This document shows, in pieces, positions 1-6,552 of a stretch of DNA of 6,629 nt (the first letter of the stretch is position 1; every line of letters starts with the position of its first letter). The translations under genes and the position numbers were made by a program. Below the pieces are notes generated by a model. It searched no databases and was not told where the DNA came from. It worked only from the letters and a program-made list of their open reading frames with translations. The stretch is from Hyphomonadaceae bacterium UBA1001 (GTDB taxonomy: Bacteria; Pseudomonadota; Alphaproteobacteria; Caulobacterales; Aquidulcibacteraceae): positions 1 to 6,629 of the forward strand of contig DBAV01000167.1 of the NCBI GenBank assembly GCA_002291875.1, given 5' to 3'.

Positions 1-2
1 GC

Positions 3-641
3 GACATCGCCCCGATCCGCGAAATCTGCGACCTGGCGGACCGCTATGGCGCGCTGACCTATCTGGACGAGGTGCACGCGGTGGGCCTCTATGGTCCGCG
101 CGGCGCGGGCGTCGCCGAACGCGACGGGGTGATGGATCGCATCGACATCATCGAAGGCACGCTGGCCAAGGGATTTGGCGTGATGGGCGGCTATATCGCC
201 GCCGATGCGGTGATCGTGGACGCCATCCGGTCGATGGCGCCGGGCTTCATCTTCACCACTTCGATCGCGCCCGCGATCGCCGCCGGGGCGCTGGCCAGCA
301 TCGAGGTGGTGTCCAGCACCCCTGCCCTGCGCAACGCCCACCAGGAGCGTGCGGCCCGGCTCAAGCAGCTTTTCGCCCAGGCCGGCCTGCCGGTGATGGC
401 CACGCCCACCCACATCGTGCCCGTCATGGTCGGCGACCCGGTCCGGTGCAAGGCGCTGTCAGACGCGCTGCTGCGCGATCACGGGATCCACGTCCAGCCG
501 ATCAATTTCCCGACCGTGCCGCGCGGCACCGAGCGGCTGCGCTTCACGCCGACCCCGCTGCACACCGACGAGATGATGGAGCATCTGGTGCATGCGCTGC
601 GGACGGTCTGGGACGAGGTCGAGGTCGCCGCCGCAGCCTGA
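3..641 (+). CDS. hemA: 5-aminolevulinate synthase, C-terminal half (partial at left edge)
   Basis: PLP-dependent enzyme that condenses succinyl-CoA and glycine to 5-aminolevulinate, CoA and CO2, the first step of heme/tetrapyrrole synthesis by the C4 route, in the cytoplasm. The reading frame is open from base 3 to the TGA at 639-641, giving 212 codons of an enzyme that is usually about 400-410 residues, so roughly the N-terminal half lies left of the window. Seen: DEVHAVG (66-86), with the Asp expected to hold the PLP ring nitrogen; TLAKGFG, whose Lys codon at 168-170 is the expected Schiff-base lysine; HIVPVMVGDP; and the family signature VQPINFPTVPRGTERLRFTP near the C-terminus. The GTG at 72 is an internal Val, not a start. 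The fold could be confused with other alpha-oxoamine synthases (KBL, BioF, SPT), but the PRGTERLRFTP region and overall match to Rhodobacter-type HemA make ALAS by far the best call. Downstream gene is convergent. Confidence 0.96.
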   Translation, partial: DIAPIREICDLADRYGALTYLDEVHAVGLYGPRGAGVAERDGVMDRIDIIEGTLAKGFGVMGGYIAADAVIVDAIRSMAPGFIFTTSIAPAIAAGALASIEVVSSTPALRNAHQERAARLKQLFAQAGLPVMATPTHIVPVMVGDPVRCKALSDALLRDHGIHVQPINFPTVPRGTERLRFTPTPLHTDEMMEHLVHALRTVWDEVEVAAAA

Positions 642-703
642 CCCCCCCCCGGACCGCGCGCCTCCGTGCGCGCACGACCCACACACCGCATCGCCCTCGA
701 CCC

Positions 704-731
704 AAAGGAAACCCGGGCGCAGAGGCCCGGG
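704..731 (-). terminator. Intrinsic-type terminator in repeat copy 1 (minus-strand reading)
   Basis: Perfect 7-bp GC stem CCCGGGC (712-718) / GCCCGGG (725-731) with a 6-nt loop. Read on the minus strand it is followed at once by TTTCCTTT (711-704), a broken U-rich tail. It would act as a second, backup terminator for the dehydrogenase transcript coming from the right. On the plus strand (hemA direction) there is a hairpin but no T tract, so termination of hemA here is less certain. Confidence 0.55.
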
Positions 732-818
732 CTCCGACGACAGCGGCCGCGGCCTGCCCCCCCACGGACCGCGCGCCTCCGTGCGCGCACGACCCGCACA
801 CCGCATCGCCCTGAGCCC

Positions 819-846
819 AAAGGAAACCCGGGCGCAGAGGCCCGGG
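819..846 (-). terminator. Intrinsic-type terminator in repeat copy 2 (minus-strand reading)
   Basis: Same structure as the copy in the other repeat: CCCGGGC (827-833) / GCCCGGG (840-846), loop 834-839, followed on the minus strand by TTTCCTTT (826-819). It lies about 30 bp past the TGA (878-876) of the minus-strand dehydrogenase frame, which is the expected distance for that gene's terminator and independently supports 876 as the true gene end. Confidence 0.65.
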
Positions 847-875
847 CTCCGACCACAGCGGCGAGATTCGCGTGC

Positions 876-2106
876 TCAGTTGCGGACCTGGGTTGACGGC
901 GGGGCGGCGCTGGCGGTGTCCTGGCGCGGGACAAAGCGGAAGATGCGGCCCGCCCGCTCGTCGGTCGCCACCCAGATCGCCCCGTCCGGCGCCTCGACCC
1001 CCTCGCGGCACCCGGGCCCCCACGCGCAGCGCGGTCTCGCCCGCCGGCCGGCCCTGGGCGTCGAGGTCGATGCGCCGCACGTCCTGGGTGATCAGCGACG
1101 CCGAAAACAGGTCGCCGCGCCACTGCGGAAAGCCGGCGCCCGAATGCATCATCAGCGCGCCCGGCGCGGTGGCGCCCTGCCAGACCATCACCGGGTCCAC
1201 CATGCCCGCGCGCGTGCGTTCGGTGGTGATCTCGGGGCCCAGATATTCGCGCGAATGGGTCACCAGCGGCCAGCCGAAGTTCGCTCCGGCCACCAACCTG
1301 TTCAATTCGTCGCCACCCAGCGCGCCGTGCTCGTTCGACCACACCGCGCCGTCAGGGGCGACAACGATGCCCTGCGCATTGCGGTGGCCCCAGGACCATA
1401 CCGCGGGGTTGGCCCCTGCGCGCCCGACCAGCGGGTTGTCACGCGGCACCGTGCCGTCCGCATTCAGCCGCAGCACCTTGCCGAAGGCGGTTCCCGGGTT
1501 CTGGGCCTGGTCGCGGATCGGGGCATCACCGAACATGATCGGCGGATTGCCGCCATCGCCCACCGTCATCAACAGCGTGCCATCGGCCATCCACGCCAGG
1601 CGCGAGCCGAAATGCGCGCCCCCGGTCTTGGTGTCGGGGTTCTCCCACAGCACCTGCACGTTCGACAAGGCGCGCCCGTCAAAGCTGGCGCGCGCCAAGG
1701 TCAGCCGGTTGGCCTGCGCCGTGCCCGTCGAATAGGTCAGATACACAAGGCGGTTGGTGGCGAACTGCGGGTGCAGCGCGATGTCCAGCAGCCCGCCCTG
1801 CCCCTGGTCGAACACCGCCGGCACGCCGGCCACGGGTTCGGCCACCAGACGCCCCTCGCGGATGATGCGCAGCCGTCCCGGCCGCTCGGTCACCAGCGCC
1901 GATCCGTCCGGCAGGAAGGCGATCGCCCACGGATGCTCGAGCCCCTCGGCCACCAGTTCGCGCCGCGCGTCCGCAAGGGCGGGCACATCACCGACCGAGA
2001 TCACCGGGGCCGCCATCGGTGCGGGCGGCGAAGCCGATGCGGTGGTGAGGGATGCGGCAAGGGCCAGCACGAGGGCCGATGCCCCCGCCAGTGCGGTGAT
2101 CTTCAT
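876..2106 (-). CDS. PQQ-dependent aldose-sugar dehydrogenase (GSDH/YliI family), frameshifted
   Basis: Soluble beta-propeller dehydrogenase that uses PQQ and calcium to oxidise aldose sugars, probably periplasmic. ATG at 2106 is chosen because GGGAGG lies 5 nt upstream (2117-2112) and is followed by a signal peptide (MKITALAGAS..., hydrophobic core to about residue 25, cleavage near ASA). Family motifs: HPWAIAFLPDGSALVTERPG (58-77), GQGGLLDIALHPQF (102-115), GGAHFGSRL (162-170, H165 a candidate catalytic base), NPGTAFGKVLRLNADGTVP (203-221), WSWGHRNAQGI (237-247), EHGALGGDELN (259-269), GANFGWP (274-280). After Val366 the frame becomes Arg/Gly-rich nonsense that stays open as far as 544, into antisense hemA. 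One base earlier, the next frame reads REGVEAPDGAIWVATDERAG and ends at TGA 878-876, a typical family C-terminus. Total length 1231 nt, one more than a multiple of three; restored product 409 residues. Either a sequencing/assembly indel or a recent pseudogene; all catalytic-region motifs precede the break. Confidence 0.88.
1004..1020 (-). other. Probable +1 frameshift site in the sugar dehydrogenase gene
   Basis: Reading minus, codons run ...GTG GGG GCC CGG GTG then CCG CGA GGG (V-G-A-R-V-P-R-G). Dropping one C of the CC at 1008-1007 gives GTG CGC GAG GGG GTC (V-R-E-G-V), which aligns with the family pattern R-[IV]-R-[DE]-x3-[GA]-P-D-G. The exact base is inferred; the neighbouring C/G runs (1011-1020) are equally plausible indel sites. 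Confidence 0.75.
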
Positions 2107-2111
2107 GGTGT

Positions 2112-2117
2112 CCTCCC
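2112..2117 (-). promoter_or_regulatory. Ribosome binding site of the sugar dehydrogenase
   Basis: GGGAGG on the minus strand, 5 nt before the ATG at 2106. It decides the start over the 67 upstream in-frame codons, which have no family similarity. Confidence 0.75.
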
Positions 2118-2135
2118 GGTGCGATGCGCGCGAGG

Positions 2136-2159
2136 TGTCGCGCACCCGCGTCCGCGACA
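2136..2159 (-). promoter_or_regulatory. Inverted repeat in the dehydrogenase leader
   Basis: TGTCGCG (2136-2142) and CGCGACA (2153-2159) form a perfect 7-bp dyad with a 10-nt spacer, 30-53 bp upstream of the dehydrogenase start and between the divergent genes. It could be a repressor operator or a 5'-UTR hairpin. No T tract follows, so it is not a standard terminator. Function is not known from sequence; chance is possible in DNA this rich in CG. Confidence 0.35.
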
Positions 2160-2276
2160 AGGCCGGAAATGGTCCGGTAACGCGTTCGCGATGCAGCGCG
2201 TCCGGCGCGCGGTGCCCTCGCACGCGGGGCACATCCTGCGCTTGCCGCGCGCGCGCAAACCCTCCATCACGCCGCC

Positions 2277-3044
2277 GTGACCGCTCCAGACGACACCGAT
2301 CCAACACTCCCGCCCGTGTTCGATCCCGAAGGCTCGCATACCCTTGCCGCCGCGCGTGCCCCGCGCCCGCGCGATGCGGCCACCCTGGTGCTGGTGGATC
2401 GCAGCGGCGCCGGCGATCCGTGTGTCCTGATGGGGCGCCGCTCGGCCGACGCGGTGTTCATGTCGAACAAGTTCGTCTTTCCCGGCGGGCGGGTCGAGCC
2501 GGCCGACGCGCGCGCACCGGCCTTGGCCGAGCTGCACCCGCGCGACCAGGCGCGCCTTCGGGCCGAGGGTGCCCGCGGGCGCCGGGTGCGCGCCTTTGCC
2601 CTGGCCGCGGTGCGCGAGACCTTCGAGGAAACCGGCATCCGGGTGGGCCGGGCGCTGGGCGCGGACAGCCCACCGCCGCGCACGGCGGGCCTGGGCGCGG
2701 ACTGGCAGCGCCTGCTCGAGGCACGGATCGTGCCTGACCTTGGCGCCCTGGCCTTCCTGGGGCGGGCGATCACCCCGCCGGCCCGCACGCGCCGCTTCGA
2801 CGCGCGCTTCTTCATCGCGTTCGCCGACGAGGTGCTGCACGCCCCGCCCGCGCCCGAGGACGGCGATGAACTCAGCGCGCTGGCCTGGGTGGGGCTGGGT
2901 GCGGCCCGCAGCCTCGACATCCCCAATGTCACACGCTTCATGCTGGACGAGGTGACCCATTTTCTCGAGCTGGGCCGCGAGCGCCACCGCCCGGCCCTGC
3001 TGCGCTGGAGCCGCGGCGGCCACCGGCTGGAGCGCCTGCCATGA
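2277..3044 (+). CDS. Nudix hydrolase, NUDT19-like, with split Nudix box
   Basis: 255-residue hydrolase expected to cleave a nucleoside diphosphate linked to another moiety; cytoplasmic. The catalytic signature is present in two parts: FPGGRVEP (68-75), then, after about 29 extra residues compared with the canonical G-x5-E-x7-REUxEExGU spacing, RETFEETGI (113-121) with metal-binding Glu114, Glu117 and Glu118. An insertion inside the Nudix box is known from NUDT19/RP2p-type enzymes, some of which hydrolyse CoA and acyl-CoA, so CoA diphosphatase is a possible but unproven activity. The N-terminal strand AATLVLVDR and later GALAFLGRAITPP, RFDARFFIAF and LAWVGL fit the same family. Start: GTG at 2277 is the first possible start after an in-frame TAA at 2178; no Shine-Dalgarno sequence is visible before it. 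The stop overlaps the next gene's ATG (ATGA, 3041-3044), so the two are probably co-translated. Confidence 0.88.
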   Translation: MTAPDDTDPTLPPVFDPEGSHTLAAARAPRPRDAATLVLVDRSGAGDPCVLMGRRSADAVFMSNKFVFPGGRVEPADARAPALAELHPRDQARLRAEGARGRRVRAFALAAVRETFEETGIRVGRALGADSPPPRTAGLGADWQRLLEARIVPDLGALAFLGRAITPPARTRRFDARFFIAFADEVLHAPPAPEDGDELSALAWVGLGAARSLDIPNVTRFMLDEVTHFLELGRERHRPALLRWSRGGHRLERLP

Positions 3045-4207
3045 CGGCGCCAGCCGAACCGGGCGGTGCGGTCGTTGCGCGGCTCTCGACCCTGCTGTGC
3101 GGGCTGTCGGCGGCCACCGGGTTCGGTCTGGCCGCGCCCCTGTTCGCGCTGAACCTCGATGACCTGGGCGTGCGCGAGGATCTGGTCGGCCTGATCGTCA
3201 CCATTGTCGGTGTGGCCGGCATCGTCTCCACGCCCCTGGTGCCGTGGCTGATGTCGCGGCTGTCGGTCAAGGTGGTGCTTGGCGGGGCGGCCCTGTCGAC
3301 CGCCTGCGCCTTCATCGCCTTCTCGCAGGCGGGCGAGAGTGTCTGGGCATGGGCGGCCATCCGGTTCTGGTTCTCGTGCTCGCTGACGGTGATGTTCGTC
3401 ACCGCCGAGGCCTGGCTGCTCGAGCTCGCGCCCACCGTGCGGCGGGGGCAGTGGATGGGCTATTACGCGGCCAGTTTCGCCGGCGGGTTCGGCGTCGGCG
3501 GGGCGATTGCCGCGTGGCTGGGGCATACCGGGCCCTGGCCGTTCGTGGCCGGCGCGATCGCCGCCCTTGTGGCGCTGCCGCTGCTGCTCGTGCCCTCGCC
3601 CGGCGCCACCCGGCCCGAGGGCGAGGCCGCGCGCCCGGCCGCTCTGATCGCGCGCATCCGCGCCGCACCTTTCCTGTTCATCCCGCCGATCGCCATGGGC
3701 GCGATCGAGACCGCCGCCTTCAACCTGTTTCCGATCTGGGCCCGCCGCGAGGGGCTCGAGGATGCGGTCGGACCGCTGATGATCACGGCCGCCGCCGCCG
3801 GAAATGTGCTGCTCCAGACCCCGCTCGGCATGCTGGCCGACCGGATCGGGCGTGAGCGGGTGCTGCTGCTGGTCAGCATTGTGGGCATTTTCGGGCCGCT
3901 CGCGCTGATGAATGCTCCGGGCCTGATGTGGGTCTATGCGACGTGTTTCGTGTGGTCGGGTTGTGTCACCGGCCTCTACACCATGGGTCTGGTGGGCCTG
4001 GGCCAGACCTTCGACACGCGCGCGCTGGCGGCCGCCAACGCCGCCTTTGCGGCCTGCTATGGCATCGGACAGTTCGTGGCCCCGGTGGCGGGCGGGGCGG
4101 CCATGCGCGCCATGGGCCCTGATGGCCTGTTGTGGGTGTTGTCGGCGGTCGCCGTGCTGCCGCTGGCGACCACCCTCTACAGCCTGTCACGCCGCCGCAC
4201 CGCCTGA
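3041..4207 (+). CDS. MFS transporter, 12-TM
   Basis: 388-residue inner-membrane carrier of the major facilitator superfamily, substrate unknown. Hydrophobic segments recur throughout (for example residues 46-70, 76-96, 103-120, 142-160, 165-186, 210-232, 244-262, 273-290, 294-322, 330-352, 360-380), consistent with 12 helices and a central loop rich in Pro, Glu and Arg (186-207). The MFS motif A in the second half is clear (GMLADRIGRER, 263-273); its counterpart after TM2 is degenerate (PWLMSRLSVK, 68-77). TAEAWLLELAP in TM4 and RRGQWMGYYAASFAGGFGVG in TM5 resemble the YcaD/UMF2-type subgroup, in which an E-x-W-L motif is common. ATG overlaps the Nudix stop by 4 bp and GGAG lies about 8 nt upstream (3029-3032), giving translational coupling. 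The pairing suggests drug or metabolite efflux linked to the Nudix substrate, but this is only inference. Confidence 0.93.
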   Translation: MTAPAEPGGAVVARLSTLLCGLSAATGFGLAAPLFALNLDDLGVREDLVGLIVTIVGVAGIVSTPLVPWLMSRLSVKVVLGGAALSTACAFIAFSQAGESVWAWAAIRFWFSCSLTVMFVTAEAWLLELAPTVRRGQWMGYYAASFAGGFGVGGAIAAWLGHTGPWPFVAGAIAALVALPLLLVPSPGATRPEGEAARPAALIARIRAAPFLFIPPIAMGAIETAAFNLFPIWARREGLEDAVGPLMITAAAAGNVLLQTPLGMLADRIGRERVLLLVSIVGIFGPLALMNAPGLMWVYATCFVWSGCVTGLYTMGLVGLGQTFDTRALAAANAAFAACYGIGQFVAPVAGGAAMRAMGPDGLLWVLSAVAVLPLATTLYSLSRRRTA

Positions 4208-4229
4208 GCGGGCGCAGGGCTGAGGCCCG

Positions 4230-4266
4230 GCCCGGGGCTCGAGGCAGGCGCCCCGAACCCCCGGGC
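4230..4266. terminator. GC-rich dyads between convergent MFS and peptidase genes
   Basis: The 64-bp gap holds two alternative stems: GCCCGGGG (4230-4237) with CCCCGGGC (4259-4266), loop 21 nt; and CGGGGC (4233-4238) with GCCCCG (4250-4255). No T tract follows on either strand, so this is at best a weak or factor-assisted bidirectional terminator. Placement between two gene ends supports the role; the sequence alone does not prove it. Confidence 0.35.
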
Positions 4267-4271
4267 GCACG

Positions 4272-6449
4272 TCAGGCCCTGCCAGCCCGCCACAGCACGA
4301 AGGCAAAGATGTCCGCCCACTCGGCGTCGGCCTGGGCGCGGGTCGAGCCCAGACCATGGCCGGCATCGAACGCCACGCGCAGCGCGAACGGCCCCCCGCC
4401 GGGATCGGCGGCTCGCAGGCGCGCCACCATCGTGCCCGAGTGCCAGGGCTCGACGCGCGGATCGGTCATGCCGTGGGTCAACAGCACCGCCGGATAGCGC
4501 GTGCCGTCCACCACATGATGCAGCGCGTCCATCGCCTTCAGGCCCGCAAACCCCTCCTCGGTGGTGACGGTGCCGAACTCGGCGATGTTGGGCGGGCCGT
4601 TCTGGCTGAACTCGGCCCTCAGGCTGTTCAGCACACCGACCCGCGGGATGACTGCGCAGAACAGGTCCGGCCGCTCGGTCAACGCACGCCCGGCCATGAT
4701 GCCGCCGGCCGACGTCCCGCTCAGCGCCATCTTGCCCGCCGAGGTGAAACCCTCGCGCACCAGGTGTTCACAGCAGTCGATCGCATCGCGCCAGGTGTTG
4801 GGCTTGGTCGCCCCCTTGCCGCCCCTCCACCAGCGCCGCCCATACTCGCCCCCGCCGCGCACATGGGCGGTGGCCAGCGTGCCACCGGCCTCGACGAAGG
4901 CAAAGCCGCGGGTCCAGAACGCGGGCGAACTGGGGATCTGGTAGGCGCCATAGGCCTGCACCAGGGTCGGGCTCGAGCCGTCCCTTGGCGCGTCCTTGCG
5001 CCGGATGATCGAGAGCGGCACACGCGTCCCGTCCCGGGCGGTCGCATGGGTGCGGATGGCCTCATAGACGCTGACATCGATCGGCGCGCGCGGCATCAGC
5101 CCGGTGTCGGTCATCGTGCCCTGGCGCCCGTCCAGCGACAGGATGCGCGTGGGCTCGAGCCAGCTGGTGAAGTCCAGCAGCAGGCCGTCATTGTCCGCAC
5201 TGGCATACATCGGCGCACTGCTGCCATCGGCGGGCAGCGCGATGGTCGTGATCGCCGAGCGCGCGCCGTGCGCACGCCGGCGCAGGCGGGTATAGCCCCC
5301 GTCCATGTCGAACACATAGAGCGCATCGCGCGCACCCGAGATCGTCTCGATGCCGACCTCGCTTTCGGGCACCACGGTGCGCGCGCGCGCCAGCGAGGGC
5401 CGCGAGGCGCGCGTGTGCAGCACCTTGCCGTTCTCGGCGTCCTTGGTCGTCAGCAGATAGAGGTCGTCGCGGATCAGGTCGGCGCCCACCACCTGGTCCT
5501 CGACCGAGCAGACCCGGCGCCAGCGCGGGCGGCCGGCGACCACGTCACGCAGCGGCGCGGTCCAGAGCGGGTTTTCGCGGCGCACACCGCCGAACACCAC
5601 GGCAAGGGCGGTGCGCGAGCCCGGGACCGCCATGATGATGGGAAACTCGTCGCGCGGCACCGGCACGTCGGGGAACATGTCGCCGCCCAGCATGCGCACG
5701 TCGCTGGCCGGGTCGGTGCGCAGCCGGTGCAGCCAGGTGGCGCTGTTCATGTAGTATTCGATGGTGCCGCGCGGGGCGCCCTGCAGGCGGTGATAGAAAA
5801 AGCCCGACCCGTCCGGCAGCCAGGACGGCGAGGCGTATTGGGTGCGGTCGATCCGCTCGGGCAGGATCTCGCCCGTGGGCACATGCACCACATGCGCCAC
5901 CGAGTCTTCCGACCCCGCGGCCGACAGGCCATAGACCACATGCGACCCGTCGGGCGAGGCGCGCCACCAGTCCAGCGAGACGTGTGCGCCCTCGATCCGC
6001 ATCGGTTCGGGATCGACCAGCAGGCGGTCGGTGCCGCCCTCGCGCACGAACAGGGCGACCGTCTGGCGGCCGGCTGCGCGGCGGGTGAAGAACAGCCGCG
6101 CCCCCGCGCGCTGGACGCCGGTGACGATGTCGAAGGCGCCGGTCAGCTCGCTGACGCGCCGTTCCAGCGCCGCCCGGCCCGGAATGGCGTCCAGCATGGT
6201 GCGTGCATGCTCGGCATTTGCGCGCATGAAGGGTTCCCAGTCCGGATCGGTCGGGGTCTCCATCCAGCGATAGGGGTCGATGACGGTCTGGCCGAAAAAG
6301 CTCTCGGACACCGGGGCGGTGCGCGCCAGCGGGCCAAGCGGCACCGGCGCCATCGCGGCCGCGCGCGCCTGCGAGAGCCCTGCGCCCGCGGCCGCCAAAA
6401 GGGTGGCCGTACCGCAGAAAAAGCCCCTGCGGCTGAGTGCATGATCCAT
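4272..6449 (-). CDS. Prolyl oligopeptidase (S9A), Tat-exported
   Basis: 725-residue serine peptidase that cleaves short proline-containing peptides, likely periplasmic. ATG at 6449 is preferred because AGGGGGA lies 5 nt upstream and the N-terminus is a twin-arginine signal (SRRGFF, residues 6-11, then a hydrophobic stretch to about ARAAA); the frame is open for 56 more codons upstream but these look non-coding. Residues about 45-85 match the family N-terminus (VIDPYRWME), about 85-470 the seven-bladed propeller, about 470-725 the alpha/beta hydrolase. Visible active site: Tyr500 in QAYGAYQ (oxyanion-hole position), RGGGEYG, Ser580 in SGTSAGG, Asp663 and Arg665 in THGMTDPRVEPWHS, His698 in DAGHGLG. 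Spacings match the porcine enzyme (Tyr473, Ser554, Asp641, His680) closely. The usual GGSNGG is GTSAGG here, so the Asn after the nucleophile is Ala581. An oligopeptidase B or other S9 member is less likely. Monocistronic, convergent with the MFS gene. Confidence 0.94.
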   Translation of the reverse strand: MDHALSRRGFFCGTATLLAAAGAGLSQARAAAMAPVPLGPLARTAPVSESFFGQTVIDPYRWMETPTDPDWEPFMRANAEHARTMLDAIPGRAALERRVSELTGAFDIVTGVQRAGARLFFTRRAAGRQTVALFVREGGTDRLLVDPEPMRIEGAHVSLDWWRASPDGSHVVYGLSAAGSEDSVAHVVHVPTGEILPERIDRTQYASPSWLPDGSGFFYHRLQGAPRGTIEYYMNSATWLHRLRTDPASDVRMLGGDMFPDVPVPRDEFPIIMAVPGSRTALAVVFGGVRRENPLWTAPLRDVVAGRPRWRRVCSVEDQVVGADLIRDDLYLLTTKDAENGKVLHTRASRPSLARARTVVPESEVGIETISGARDALYVFDMDGGYTRLRRRAHGARSAITTIALPADGSSAPMYASADNDGLLLDFTSWLEPTRILSLDGRQGTMTDTGLMPRAPIDVSVYEAIRTHATARDGTRVPLSIIRRKDAPRDGSSPTLVQAYGAYQIPSSPAFWTRGFAFVEAGGTLATAHVRGGGEYGRRWWRGGKGATKPNTWRDAIDCCEHLVREGFTSAGKMALSGTSAGGIMAGRALTERPDLFCAVIPRVGVLNSLRAEFSQNGPPNIAEFGTVTTEEGFAGLKAMDALHHVVDGTRYPAVLLTHGMTDPRVEPWHSGTMVARLRAADPGGGPFALRVAFDAGHGLGSTRAQADAEWADIFAFVLWRAGRA

Positions 6450-6454
6450 GTCTG

Positions 6455-6461
6455 TCCCCCT
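6455..6461 (-). promoter_or_regulatory. Ribosome binding site of the prolyl oligopeptidase
   Basis: AGGGGGA on the minus strand, 5 nt before the ATG at 6449. This site and the Tat motif right after it fix the start over upstream in-frame ATG codons. Confidence 0.7.
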
Positions 6462-6485
6462 ACGTCCCACACGATCGGGACACCC

Positions 6486-6514
6486 ATGCAAGACCGCCCG
6501 CGGCGCGCTGTCAA
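6486..6514 (-). promoter_or_regulatory. Candidate sigma-70 promoter of the prolyl oligopeptidase
   Basis: Perfect -35 TTGACA (6514-6509, minus strand), 17-bp spacer, then TTGCAT (6491-6486) as a weak -10. Transcription would begin near 6479, leaving a leader of about 30 nt that contains the ribosome binding site and a small GTCCC/GGGAC dyad (6464-6468/6477-6481). A strong -35 with a poor -10 is common in alphaproteobacterial housekeeping promoters. Confidence 0.55.
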
Positions 6515-6552
6515 CGACCCACCGCCCCGACACCGCGCGCGCCCCCGCGCCT

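Larger units (their letters stand above)
630..862. repeat. Tandem ~115-bp direct repeat, two copies
   Basis: The gap after hemA is two copies of one element. The best-matching cores are 651-747 and 766-862, offset exactly 115 bp, with 5 mismatches in 97 positions by eye (one at the ACAC/GCAC site, a 3-base block CGA/GAG, and one near the end). A weaker match with one indel extends left: the last codons and stop region of hemA (630-650, ending in a run of nine C) resemble 746-765 (a run of seven C). Each copy contains a hairpin of GCGCGC arms (656-661/668-673 and 771-776/783-788) and a CCCGGGC/GCCCGGG hairpin (separate entries). The 115-bp period is not a multiple of 3, so any long frame reads the two copies in different frames, which argues against coding. 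It could be a local tandem duplication or two copies of a genome-wide terminator/REP-like element. Confidence 0.9.

Noticed and set aside
651..862. CRISPR-like array in the repeat region
   Set aside because: Only two copies, unit length about 97 bp, and no unique spacers of regular size.
544..875. Uninterrupted minus-strand continuation of the dehydrogenase frame through both repeats to 544
   Set aside because: It reads the two repeat copies in different frames, is Arg/Gly/Ala-rich without family similarity, crosses two terminators and runs antisense into hemA; it follows from the frameshift.
2242..2259. TTGC-CGCGCGCGC-GCAA palindrome as an operator
   Set aside because: Mostly an alternating CG run, which arises easily in this composition; only the 4-bp outer arms are informative.
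592..2280. Long plus-strand open frame antisense to the dehydrogenase
   Set aside because: Antisense shadow of a GC-rich gene: rich in Arg, His, Pro and Gly, no motif, and it covers the repeats.
2267..3526. Long minus-strand open frames under the Nudix and MFS genes
   Set aside because: Arg/Pro/Ser-rich shadow frames with no domain; the plus-strand genes have clear family motifs and an ATGA junction.
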